From the NCBI GenBank assembly GCA_937880125.1, contig CALFLU010000019.1:1-12567 (forward strand): a stretch of DNA of 12,567 nucleotides. The letters run 5' to 3'. The notes below the pieces were generated by a model that was not told the DNA's origin, made no database searches, and was given only the letters and a program-made list of their open reading frames with translations. Positions 1 to 6,236 of the stretch are shown in pieces. Position numbers and translations under genes: made by a program. Position 1 is the first letter of the stretch; every line of letters starts with the position of its first letter. The DNA comes from an uncultured Eubacteriaceae bacterium (lineage in GTDB: Bacteria; Bacillota; Clostridia; Eubacteriales; UBA1433).

Positions 1-220
1 GATGGATGAATTAATCGAAGAGATAAAATCCTGCCCCAAAGCAAAAGGTGTAGATGAAATATATATTCCGGGAGAAATTGAATACAACAACACACAAAAA
101 AGATTAAAAGAAGGCGTGGAACTAAACGGCGTTGTGGCGCAAGAGCTTTTGAAACTAATGGTGAAATATGAGATTTTACCCCAAGACGCAACGGTAGAAG
201 ATGTATTTAAAAAGAATTAA
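1..220 (+). CDS. LDH2/MDH2-type 2-hydroxyacid dehydrogenase, C-terminal end only
   Basis: This is the last ~72 codons of a dehydrogenase whose start lies left of the window. The visible residues align without gaps to the C-terminus of the complete dehydrogenase at 2826-3908: both carry a GVDEI-(Y/F)-(I/L)-PGEIE block, then a (K/Q)RLK(E/D)G block, and end with a V(E/D)D(V/F)F motif just before the stop. In the LDH2/MDH2 (Ldh_2, COG2055) family this region is the C-terminal helical tail. The NAD(P)-binding and catalytic parts are not visible here. The ATG at position 3 is an internal methionine, not the true start. The stop is 57 nt upstream of the symporter start at 278, so the two are probably co-transcribed, as in the second copy of the pair. 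The family covers malate, lactate, sulfolactate, ureidoglycolate and diketogulonate enzymes, so the substrate is open. Confidence 0.85.
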   Translation, partial: MDELIEEIKSCPKAKGVDEIYIPGEIEYNNTQKRLKEGVELNGVVAQELLKLMVKYEILPQDATVEDVFKKN

Positions 221-230
221 AAAAGTGCCA

Positions 231-253
231 TTACAGTAAAAATTCAACTGTAA
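231..253. repeat. Intercistronic inverted repeat between dehydrogenase and symporter
   Basis: TTACAGT (231-237) and ACTGTAA (247-253) are perfect 7-bp arms around a 9-nt spacer. No T-tract follows on the plus strand, so it is not a terminator. It could be a weak mRNA hairpin in front of the ribosome site, an operator, or chance in AT-rich DNA. Confidence 0.35.
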
Positions 254-264
254 AATAAAAAAAT

Positions 265-280
265 GGAGGAAATGGAAATG
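265..280 (+). promoter_or_regulatory. Ribosome binding site that fixes the first symporter's start
   Basis: GGAGG occupies 265-269 and the ATG at 278 follows after 8 nt. Two earlier in-frame ATGs exist, at 263 (overlapping the ribosome site) and 272 (too close to it). Starting at 278 also aligns the N-terminus with the second symporter. Confidence 0.75.
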
Positions 281-1735
281 CAAATTGCATTGGTTATTGT
301 TATCATCTACATGTTTTCGTTGTTGTTCGTCTCATGGTGGTCGACACGACTGCAAAAAAAAGGCGGCTCCAACAGCTTTTTGTTTGCGGATCAGCAGCTG
401 AACTGGGTGCTGATTGGCGTTATGATTGCGGGACTTGCCGTGGGCGGCTCTTCTACAGTTGGCATTGCACAAAGGGCCTATGCCAGCGGGCTTTCAGCAG
501 GTTGGTATGATGTGGCCTGGGCGGTCGGTGCATTGTTTACGGGGATATTTTTGGCTCAAAAGATCAGAAAATCCACATTTAAAACCATAAATGAAATGTG
601 GGGAAGAGTGTTCGGAGAAGGGTTTAGAACCGTGTCCGTGGTGATTCAATTTGTGATTCTTCTCGTAATTGTTGCCTTGCAAATTGTGGCAGGCGGAGCA
701 ATTTTGACAGCACTGTTGCCGCAATATTTTACGATGCAAATCGCGCTGATTGTTTCGGCCGCGATGTTTTTATTGATCGCCATTGTGGGCGGACTGTGGG
801 CTGCGAGCCTGTCAAACATCATCAACATGATTGTCATTTATGTGGGCATTATTTTGGGTGTGGTTGCCGCGATAAAAGGATTTGGCGGTCTGGCTGCCAT
901 CAATGCCACCCTGCCTGCAGGCATCAGCGGAGACGGTTCGCATTGGTATAGCTTGGTAAAAGGTATGGGTATGGCCGTTATATTGGCTTGGTTTATCACA
1001 ATGCTGTTGCAAGGTATTCCCAATGCGGGTATCATGCAAAGTGTGGTTGCCGCAAAGAGTCCCAAAGAAGCGCGCAAAGGCGTTATTTTTGCCGCGATTT
1101 TAATGGCACCCGCCGGGTTTATCTCGGCAATGTTCGGTATCATGGCTGCCAGCCAATTTCCGGACTTGGCAAACAGCGCACTGGCGCTGCCCTCAGTTGT
1201 AACCGCTGCGGTATCCCCTGTCATTGCAGGGTTGTTGCTTTCGGGTCTTTGGGCGGCGGATGTGTCCACGGCAACCGGTTTGATGGTTACACTGGGAACC
1301 ATGGGAACAAAGGATATTATTGTAAAATATTTCAAAAAAGATATGTCGGATGCAGGCCAGCTGAAAACGTCGCGTTGGATGATTTTGTTTTGCGCCGTTG
1401 CAGCTTACATCCTTGCCACCCAGGTCTCCAGCGTTTTGGGTACATTGATGGTGGCTTTGACGATGTTTGCGCCTTATGCGATATTGATGACAGCAATGTT
1501 TTTAATGCCGAAAACAGTCAAGAAGTCTTCGGCATGGGTAACTTTCTTAGTAGGCTTGGGATTTTTCGTACTTTCGCAATTTTTCGTCAAATCTCTGGCA
1601 ATCGGAGGACAATCGATATACACGGTGTTCATAGCCTCCCTGGTGGCCTTTATCTTGTGTGCGATTTTTGACAAGAGGCCCGCTCCGGTTGCAAATTTGT
1701 ATAAAACCGAGGAAGAATTGTCCAAAGAAGCCTAA
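278..1735 (+). CDS. Sodium:solute symporter (SSS family), copy A
   Basis: A 485-residue integral membrane protein that is hydrophobic almost throughout, of the size expected for the ~13-helix SSS family (LeuT fold). The AGLAVGGSSTVG stretch (residues 51-62) matches the broken first core helix, and WAADVSTA (about 325-332) matches the family's Na2-site helix, with S330/T331 as the likely sodium ligands. A GGLWAASLSN motif lies at 171-180. It should import a small organic solute, probably a carboxylate, with Na+. The start at 278 is chosen from the ribosome site. It lies 57 nt after a dehydrogenase tail and is followed by a strong terminator. It is a clear paralogue of the symporter at 3962-5440, similar along its whole length. 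Substrate cannot be assigned: SSS members move proline, pantothenate, sugars, acetate and others. The dehydrogenase neighbour points to a hydroxy or keto acid (inference). Confidence 0.93.
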   Translation: MQIALVIVIIYMFSLLFVSWWSTRLQKKGGSNSFLFADQQLNWVLIGVMIAGLAVGGSSTVGIAQRAYASGLSAGWYDVAWAVGALFTGIFLAQKIRKSTFKTINEMWGRVFGEGFRTVSVVIQFVILLVIVALQIVAGGAILTALLPQYFTMQIALIVSAAMFLLIAIVGGLWAASLSNIINMIVIYVGIILGVVAAIKGFGGLAAINATLPAGISGDGSHWYSLVKGMGMAVILAWFITMLLQGIPNAGIMQSVVAAKSPKEARKGVIFAAILMAPAGFISAMFGIMAASQFPDLANSALALPSVVTAAVSPVIAGLLLSGLWAADVSTATGLMVTLGTMGTKDIIVKYFKKDMSDAGQLKTSRWMILFCAVAAYILATQVSSVLGTLMVALTMFAPYAILMTAMFLMPKTVKKSSAWVTFLVGLGFFVLSQFFVKSLAIGGQSIYTVFIASLVAFILCAIFDKRPAPVANLYKTEEELSKEA

Positions 1736-1782
1736 TAACAACAGAAATACACAAATGATTTTTTACCGTGTCGTTTGAGTTT

Positions 1783-1822
1783 CAACGAAAAGAGCAGGAA
1801 TATATTCCTGCTCTTTTCGTTG
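1783..1822. terminator. Bidirectional intrinsic terminator between symporter A and the GntR gene
   Basis: Perfect 18-bp arms (1783-1800 and 1805-1822) enclose a TATA loop. The GC-rich core is AGAGCAGGAA, flanked by an A-rich 5' side and a complementary T-rich 3' side (CTTTTCGTTG), so it reads as stem plus U-rich tail on either strand. It sits between the stop of the plus-strand symporter (1735) and the stop of the minus-strand regulator (1838), and should end both transcripts. Confidence 0.88.
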
Positions 1823-1837
1823 TGAAATAATCGTATT

Positions 1838-2566
1838 TTATTTTTTGATTCTCGTAAAGGCAAGGCGGTAGTCCGGATGCAAAATCAGCTTTTCGGCATC
1901 CGAAAAATGCTTTTGAATTAAGTAGGTGACATTGGCCGGAATGCCTTGTTCCAAAGAGCGCAATATCAAACGATGTTGGCGCACGATGATGGGCGAAAAG
2001 GGCGTTATGTCGTTGGGGTAGTCAATGAAGCTGGCATAGCTGAGGTAGCGACGAATCTGATCGACAATATTTTGATACATGGAAATTAAAAATTCGTTGT
2101 TGCACTGTGTGACGATATTTCGGTGAAATGCCAAATCCAGTTTGGAAAAAGTGTCAAAATCCGAGGCGTGCATGGCTTCTTCCATGCGGGTCAGCAATGA
2201 ATTAAAAACCTGTATGCCACCATCGGTAATCACTTCGCACAAAATTTCTGCTGCGCCGCACTCAATGACGCGCCTTGACGCATAGAGATTGGCTACTTCG
2301 GTTGTCTTCAGTTCGCTGACGATAAATTTATTGTCAGAGGTTTTTTCGATTAAATGCTCATCTACAAGACTCAGCACGGCATCGCGTACGGTGGTGCGGC
2401 TGACCTCTAAATCTTTGGACAGTTGACTTAGGTTCAGTCGCGTGCCGGGCTTTAGATCAAGTGACATAATTTCTCGATATAAAAACTTATAGACCAGCTT
2501 GTTGGAAGACTCCAAAGGAAACTCACTTGCGATTTCACAAAACCGTGGATTCATACCCAATACCAT
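1838..2566 (-). CDS. GntR-family transcriptional regulator, FadR subfamily (FCD domain)
   Basis: A 242-residue regulator. Residues ~21-85 form the winged helix-turn-helix; the recognition-helix stretch is SRTTVRDAVLSLVDEHLIEK (56-75) and is typical of GntR proteins. Residues ~90-225 form the all-helical FCD ligand domain. Its metal-ligand set is intact: D144 and H148 (in LDLAFHRN), H198 (in VRQHRL) and H220 (in IQKHF). FCD regulators usually sense carboxylates such as lactate, gluconate or acyl-CoA and release DNA when bound. The gene converges on symporter A and diverges from the second dehydrogenase, so it probably controls one or both cassettes (inference). A palindrome overlapping its own -10 box suggests autorepression. 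The start at 2566 has only a weak AAGAAAG ribosome site; an in-frame ATG four codons later (2554) has none better. The first ~20 residues are non-conserved. Confidence 0.92.
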   Translation of the reverse strand: MVLGMNPRFCEIASEFPLESSNKLVYKFLYREIMSLDLKPGTRLNLSQLSKDLEVSRTTVRDAVLSLVDEHLIEKTSDNKFIVSELKTTEVANLYASRRVIECGAAEILCEVITDGGIQVFNSLLTRMEEAMHASDFDTFSKLDLAFHRNIVTQCNNEFLISMYQNIVDQIRRYLSYASFIDYPNDITPFSPIIVRQHRLILRSLEQGIPANVTYLIQKHFSDAEKLILHPDYRLAFTRIKK

Positions 2567-2586
2567 GCTTTCTTAATAATAATTTC

Positions 2587-2615
2587 ATTATACTACATTC
2601 TGTAGTATTAATGTA
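2587..2615 (-). promoter_or_regulatory. Probable promoter of the GntR gene
   Basis: On the minus strand a perfect TATAAT lies at 2592-2587. At 17-bp spacing the -35 position (2615-2610) reads TACATT, a poor match. The transcript would start near 2580, giving a leader of only ~15 nt. A weak -35 with a perfect -10 fits a low-level, autoregulated gene. Confidence 0.5.
2590..2608. promoter_or_regulatory. Operator-like palindrome overlapping the GntR promoter
   Basis: The sequence is ATACTACATTCTGTAGTAT: perfect 8-bp arms around a 3-nt centre. This is a typical size for a dimeric winged-helix repressor. It covers three bases of the regulator's -10 box (2590-2592) and most of the spacer, so binding would block RNA polymerase. 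It is not an exact match to the FadR-type GT-N3-AC core. The assignment to this regulator rests on position and symmetry. Confidence 0.55.
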
Positions 2616-2679
2616 CTTTTTTATTCCCATTAAACCGCAGAATCGGCGTTTCATGCTACGGGATTTGCTCAAGAACACG

Positions 2680-2696
2680 AAATTTTCTGAAAATTT
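2680..2696. repeat. AT-rich inverted repeat in the divergent region
   Basis: AAATTTTCTGAAAATTT: perfect 7-bp arms and a 3-nt centre, the same geometry as the palindrome at 2590-2608 but different sequence. It lies 45 bp upstream of the -35 of the dehydrogenase promoter. It could be a second protein site or chance in AT-rich DNA. Confidence 0.3.
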
Positions 2697-2740
2697 GACT
2701 CCTGAAAAAAACGAGGGTCGTTTGCGCGCCAAAAGATGGC

Positions 2741-2769
2741 TTGGAGAAGCAAAATGAAAACGATATAAT
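2741..2769 (+). promoter_or_regulatory. Sigma-70-type promoter of the second dehydrogenase-symporter pair
   Basis: TTGGAG (2741-2746), a 17-bp spacer and a perfect TATAAT (2764-2769) predict a start near 2776, about 50 nt before the dehydrogenase ATG. This is the best-formed promoter in the window. Confidence 0.65.
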
Positions 2770-2781
2770 TGGGATATGAAA

Positions 2782-2797
2782 AGTGTAGCCATACACT
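2782..2797. promoter_or_regulatory. Inverted repeat just downstream of the predicted start site
   Basis: AGTGTAGCCATACACT: perfect 6-bp arms with a 4-nt centre, at about +6 to +21 of the predicted transcript. This suits a repressor operator that blocks promoter clearance, or a small 5' mRNA hairpin. It shares only the TGTA element with the palindrome at 2590, so it need not bind the same protein. Confidence 0.4.
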
Positions 2798-2825
2798 GAA
2801 AACGGACGAAAAAGGAGGTAAAAAA

Positions 2826-3908
2826 ATGGAAGAAAGGATTGTAAGTATTGAGACAGCAAGAAAAATTGCGGAAGACTCGTTGATGTCCTTTGGCATTGAA
2901 AAAGATGCGGCAGTGCGCGGCGCAGATGTGCTGATTGCATCGGACATTCGCGGGGTCGGCTCACACGGATTGCCGCGCTTGATTATGTATGAACGCGACA
3001 TTGTAAACGGGACGGTAAACGCCAAACCCAACGTGCGCATTGTAAATGAAACAGCAAGCACGGCAAATTTTGACTGCGACTACGGTTGCGGCATCACTGT
3101 GGCACCCTTGGTGATGGAAAAAGCGGTGGAAATGGCGAAAAAGACAGGCATTGGTCTTGCAGGTGCAAAAAACGGCAATCATTTCGGCATTGCGGGATAC
3201 TATTCCTTGATGGCCGTAAAAGAAAATTTGGCGGGATATGCCGCATCGGGTTCTGTTCAGCTGATTGCGCCTACGGGAGGCGCTGAGGCGGTGCTTGGCA
3301 ACGGACCCAACAGCTGGGCATTTCCGGGAGGTAAAATTTCTCCGGGTATTATGTATGACATGGCTTGCAGCACGGTTGCGGGAGGCAAAATTGAAATGGC
3401 GGTTCGTGCACAAAAGGACATTCCTGTAGGGTGGATACAAGACGGGGACGGAAATGACACGACCAATCCGCTGGACTTTTTCGAAGACAGAAATCCCAAA
3501 GGCAAAATCACCGGTACGCTTTCGCCCTTGGGCGGTGTGAAAGGATACTGCCTGACAGTGGCTATGGAAATGATTTCCGCGGTGATGACCGGTGGGGCAA
3601 CAGGAGGAACCGGCAGAGGGCTGGGATACTTTATGCTGGCAATTGACATTGACAAATTCAGACCCTTTGAAGAATACCAAGAGGACGTGGATGCCTACTA
3701 TCAAAAGATCAAAAATTCCAAAAAACGCCCCGGCGTAGACGAGATTTTCCTGCCGGGAGAAATTGAGCATAATTATACGGTTCAACGACTCAAAGACGGT
3801 ATTGTGCCAATCAACCCTGTTGTGCAGCAAGACTTGACCAATTTGGCAATCAAATACAAACGGCTGCCTGAAGGCGCAAGCGTAGATGATTTCTTTGCTA
3901 TGTATTAA
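2826..3908 (+). CDS. LDH2/MDH2-type NAD(P)-dependent 2-hydroxyacid dehydrogenase, copy B
   Basis: A 360-residue cytoplasmic enzyme of the Ldh_2 family (COG2055), full length for that family. These enzymes reversibly oxidise a 2-hydroxyacid to the 2-oxoacid with NAD(P)+ and use a fold unlike classical LDH/MDH. Visible blocks are DIRGVGSHGLPRL (residues 40-52, with H47), NGNHFGIAGYY (116-126, with the family's active-site His as H119), LGNGPNSWAFP (157-167, the cofactor loop that usually reads GTNP...FP) and GGVKGY (236-241, with K239). The start at 2826 follows AAAGGAGGT by 6 nt; an upstream in-frame ATG at 2769 overlaps the promoter and is rejected. The symporter starts 53 nt after the stop, in the same order as the first pair. 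Family members include malate, L-lactate, sulfolactate, ureidoglycolate and diketogulonate enzymes. I cannot choose among them. Confidence 0.9.
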   Translation: MEERIVSIETARKIAEDSLMSFGIEKDAAVRGADVLIASDIRGVGSHGLPRLIMYERDIVNGTVNAKPNVRIVNETASTANFDCDYGCGITVAPLVMEKAVEMAKKTGIGLAGAKNGNHFGIAGYYSLMAVKENLAGYAASGSVQLIAPTGGAEAVLGNGPNSWAFPGGKISPGIMYDMACSTVAGGKIEMAVRAQKDIPVGWIQDGDGNDTTNPLDFFEDRNPKGKITGTLSPLGGVKGYCLTVAMEMISAVMTGGATGGTGRGLGYFMLAIDIDKFRPFEEYQEDVDAYYQKIKNSKKRPGVDEIFLPGEIEHNYTVQRLKDGIVPINPVVQQDLTNLAIKYKRLPEGASVDDFFAMY

Positions 3909-3961
3909 AAAAACGAGCGTATAAAAATTATTCACCGTTAAAAAAATAAAGGAGGAAAAAA

Positions 3962-5440
3962 ATGAATACTGCATTAATTATTGTTATTTTGTACATGCTT
4001 ACATTGCTGATTGTTTCCTGGTATTCTACACGGCTGGTCAAAAAAGCCACAGAAAAAGGCGAATCAGTTAACTATTTGCTGGCAGGTCAAAATCTGAACT
4101 GGTTTTTGGTAGCGATGATGATTGCCGGTCTGGCAATTGGTGGTGTATCAACAGTGGGTGTTGCGGAAAACGCATACACGCGCGGATTTTCGGCCGGTTG
4201 GTATGACTTGGCATGGGGTATTGGCGCATTCATTGCCGGTATGTTTATTGTCGGCAAAATTCGAAGATGCAGATTTTATACCATCAACGAATTTATTGAA
4301 AAAACGAGTGGCCGTGTAGCCGGTCTTATCACGGTTATTGTGCAAATCGTTGTAAATTTCAGCGTATTTTGCTTGCAGGTTATTGCGGGCGGTTCCATTT
4401 TGACGGCGCTGTTGCCCGGAACCTTTACGCTGACCACTGCCATTATTGTTTCGGCAGTTGTGTTCGGTATTGTTTCGCTGATTGGCGGAATGTGGGCCGC
4501 ATCACTCTCCAACGTAGTAAACGTAATTGTTATTTTGTTGGGACTGACGCTGGGGATTATTGTAATCATCAAACAATTTGGCGGTGTGGCAGCCATTCAG
4601 GCCAGACTGCCTGTGACAGAACCTGCAACTCCCTGGATGCACTTTACGCGCGGTATGGGTATGGGGGCGATTATGGCATGGATTGTTACGATGTTTATGC
4701 AGGCATTTTCCGGAGCGGCGGCAATGCAAACGGTCGTATCTTCGAAGAATGAAAGAGAGGTAAAAATAGGATACATTGTAGCGGCTGTGGTCATGGCACC
4801 TGCGGGATTTGTAGCGGCTTATATGGGCATGGTTGCCGCAGGCAGCTTCCCTGGATTGGAAAGCGCAAAATTGGCTCTTCCCGCAGTAGTGTCTCAATTA
4901 AATCCCTGGTTGGCGGGCTTTACACTGGCAGGGTTATGGGCAGCTGACGTATCCACAGCTTCTGCCTGTATTATGGGTATGACCTCTATGTTGACAAAGG
5001 GTTTGATTGTACGCTACTTTAAACCGAATATGTCTGAGCGCAATCAGGTTAATTTGTCTCGTGCCATTATTGCTGTTGCCATGCTGCTTTCTATTCCGGC
5101 AGCACTGTTAATGGGCGGGATTGTCTCAACGCTGATGAGGTTGCTGGCGATGCTGGCGCCGATGGCCATTATGATGATTTTGGTGGTGTATATTCCTCAA
5201 TTTACGAGAAAGAGCACCGGGCCTGCGGTAATGATCGTCGGGTGTATTTATGCGGCATTGGAAATTTCGATTCTTCCTCAGCTGATCATTGGCGGACAAC
5301 CCATTTATGCAGTATTGATCGTGTCAATCGTCACATGGATTGTTACATTAATTGTCGACAAACGACCTGCGGATTATCGCATTTTGTATGAAGGCGAAGC
5401 CGGTAAGATGACGATGCCGACGGCTGCAAACGTAGAATAA
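3962..5440 (+). CDS. Sodium:solute symporter (SSS family), copy B
   Basis: A 492-residue multi-pass membrane transporter, paralogous to copy A throughout. It has the same AGLAIGGVSTVG core helix (residues 55-66), GGMWAASLSN block (175-184) and WAADVSTAS sodium-site helix (about 326-334, S331/T332). Differences cluster in the loop after helix 1, where copy B has a few extra residues, the mid-protein loop (~215-230), and the hydrophilic C-terminal tail. Such differences suggest related but not identical substrates, or different affinities. GGAGG at 3951-3955 precedes the ATG by 6 nt. It is co-transcribed with the dehydrogenase before it and ends at the 50-bp palindromic terminator. The Na+-coupled mode is inferred from the family; the solute is unknown. 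Confidence 0.93.
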   Translation: MNTALIIVILYMLTLLIVSWYSTRLVKKATEKGESVNYLLAGQNLNWFLVAMMIAGLAIGGVSTVGVAENAYTRGFSAGWYDLAWGIGAFIAGMFIVGKIRRCRFYTINEFIEKTSGRVAGLITVIVQIVVNFSVFCLQVIAGGSILTALLPGTFTLTTAIIVSAVVFGIVSLIGGMWAASLSNVVNVIVILLGLTLGIIVIIKQFGGVAAIQARLPVTEPATPWMHFTRGMGMGAIMAWIVTMFMQAFSGAAAMQTVVSSKNEREVKIGYIVAAVVMAPAGFVAAYMGMVAAGSFPGLESAKLALPAVVSQLNPWLAGFTLAGLWAADVSTASACIMGMTSMLTKGLIVRYFKPNMSERNQVNLSRAIIAVAMLLSIPAALLMGGIVSTLMRLLAMLAPMAIMMILVVYIPQFTRKSTGPAVMIVGCIYAALEISILPQLIIGGQPIYAVLIVSIVTWIVTLIVDKRPADYRILYEGEAGKMTMPTAANVE

Positions 5441-5470
5441 GACGATTTAAAAAAATAGAGTTTGAAAAGG

Positions 5471-5520
5471 TTACAACAAAAGAACAAGGGGTGCATGCAC
5501 CCCTTGTTCTTTTGTTGTAA
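5471..5520. terminator. Bidirectional terminator: perfect 50-bp palindrome
   Basis: Bases 5471-5495 are exactly the reverse complement of 5496-5520. The GC-rich core AAGGGGTGCATGCACCCCTT would form the stem and loop. Its 5' flank is A-rich and its 3' flank T-rich (TTCTTTTGTTGTAA), so it works as stem plus U-tract in both directions. It lies between symporter B (stop at 5440, plus strand) and the LUD protein gene (stop at 5558, minus strand). Confidence 0.9.
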
Positions 5521-5557
5521 TACACTATGTCAATAGGTTTTTTTAAAACAATCGTTG

Positions 5558-6205
5558 TTAATAGCCCAACTCTTCGCCGACGATGATAACCTTGATACGA
5601 TCTTTGCGGATAGGGAGTTGATAGCCTATGAGCGTAAAAAGACAGCAAAATTTTTCGGGTGAATTACAATCCATGCATTTGCCGGTGGTGGCACAAGGAA
5701 TTTTATAACCCAATCTGCGCGCGTTGGCAGGTGCAGCAGTTTCTTTGACGCGTGCAAAAGCAGCCTTTGCATCGGCAACGATTTTGTTGTAACCGGCGAT
5801 GACAATAACGCTTTTGGGCCCATATAACAAGGCGGCCACACGGTTGCCTCTGCCGTCAATATTAAACAACTCTCCCTGTTCGGTAATGGCGTTGGAAGAA
5901 GAAAAATAAGTATCGGCAGCAAGCGCTTTGGTAAAGAGTTCATCCATTTTCTCTGCGGGAATAGAGGGGTCATAGCGATCCAAGTAATTATATTTTCCAT
6001 TTCGGAGATATTCAATGATGCCTGTTTCAAAAAGGGTCGTGGAACCGCCGCACGAAACCGTATCTCCGTCTTTTAAATATTCGAGCACCTTTGGAATCAC
6101 GTCTTCCTTTGTTTTGACATAGCAAGCCAGCATGTTGTTTTTCGTAAGGTTGGCAATAGTGCGTTCAATGCGTTGGTCGATAACATAACTTTTGTGTTCG
6201 TTCAT
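5558..6205 (-). CDS. Stand-alone LUD-domain protein (DUF1121-type lactate-utilisation-related)
   Basis: A 215-residue cytoplasmic protein that is essentially one LUD domain, the fold shared with LutB/LutC. Family landmarks are an SCGGSTT block (residues 51-57; SWGGS in many relatives), SSSNAITEQGELFNIDGRGNRVAAL (~102-126), GPKSVIVIAGYNK (129-141), an AAPANARRL segment (157-165), a Cys-rich PCATTGKCMDCNSPEKFCC tail (170-188: C171, C177, C180, C187, C188), and the closing VIIVGEELGY. There is no separate ferredoxin-type 4Fe-4S domain as in LutB. The Cys cluster might bind metal or Fe-S (inference). The biochemical role of this stand-alone family is not established to my knowledge. The ATG at 6205 is preceded by AGGAG with 7-nt spacing; a TTG two codons upstream is too close to it. 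It starts 31 nt after the cyclase gene, so the two form an operon. A TATAAT at 6229-6224 could be a weak internal promoter. Confidence 0.85.
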   Translation of the reverse strand: MNEHKSYVIDQRIERTIANLTKNNMLACYVKTKEDVIPKVLEYLKDGDTVSCGGSTTLFETGIIEYLRNGKYNYLDRYDPSIPAEKMDELFTKALAADTYFSSSNAITEQGELFNIDGRGNRVAALLYGPKSVIVIAGYNKIVADAKAAFARVKETAAPANARRLGYKIPCATTGKCMDCNSPEKFCCLFTLIGYQLPIRKDRIKVIIVGEELGY

Positions 6206-6236
6206 AATCAATCTCCTATAATCATTATATAAATTT

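Noticed and set aside
838..1335. 165-codon minus-strand frame opposite symporter A
   Set aside because: It is antisense to a conserved transporter, with low-complexity Ala/Pro/Ile/Thr composition and no ribosome site.
988..1671. 227-codon plus-strand frame inside symporter A in another frame
   Set aside because: It lies fully within the symporter gene, is Gly/Cys/Arg-rich with no domain, and has no ribosome site.
2527..2757. 76-codon plus-strand frame in the divergent region
   Set aside because: It begins inside the regulator gene and crosses the palindromes and the -35 box of the dehydrogenase promoter. It has no ribosome site and no family resemblance.
2769..2825. 19-codon N-terminal extension of the second dehydrogenase
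   Set aside because: The ATG at 2769 overlaps the -10 box and would precede the predicted transcript start. The ATG at 2826 has an excellent ribosome site and gives the family's normal N-terminus.
2961..3974. 337-codon open frame on the minus strand opposite the second dehydrogenase
   Set aside because: It is antisense to a clear family enzyme over its whole length, has no ribosome site, and is Cys/His/Arg-rich with no recognisable domain. It is a shadow of the codon bias of the real gene.
5558..6205. LutC of a LutABC lactate oxidase operon
   Set aside because: No LutA or LutB-type gene is adjacent, and the sequence matches the stand-alone LUD type with a Cys-rich tail.
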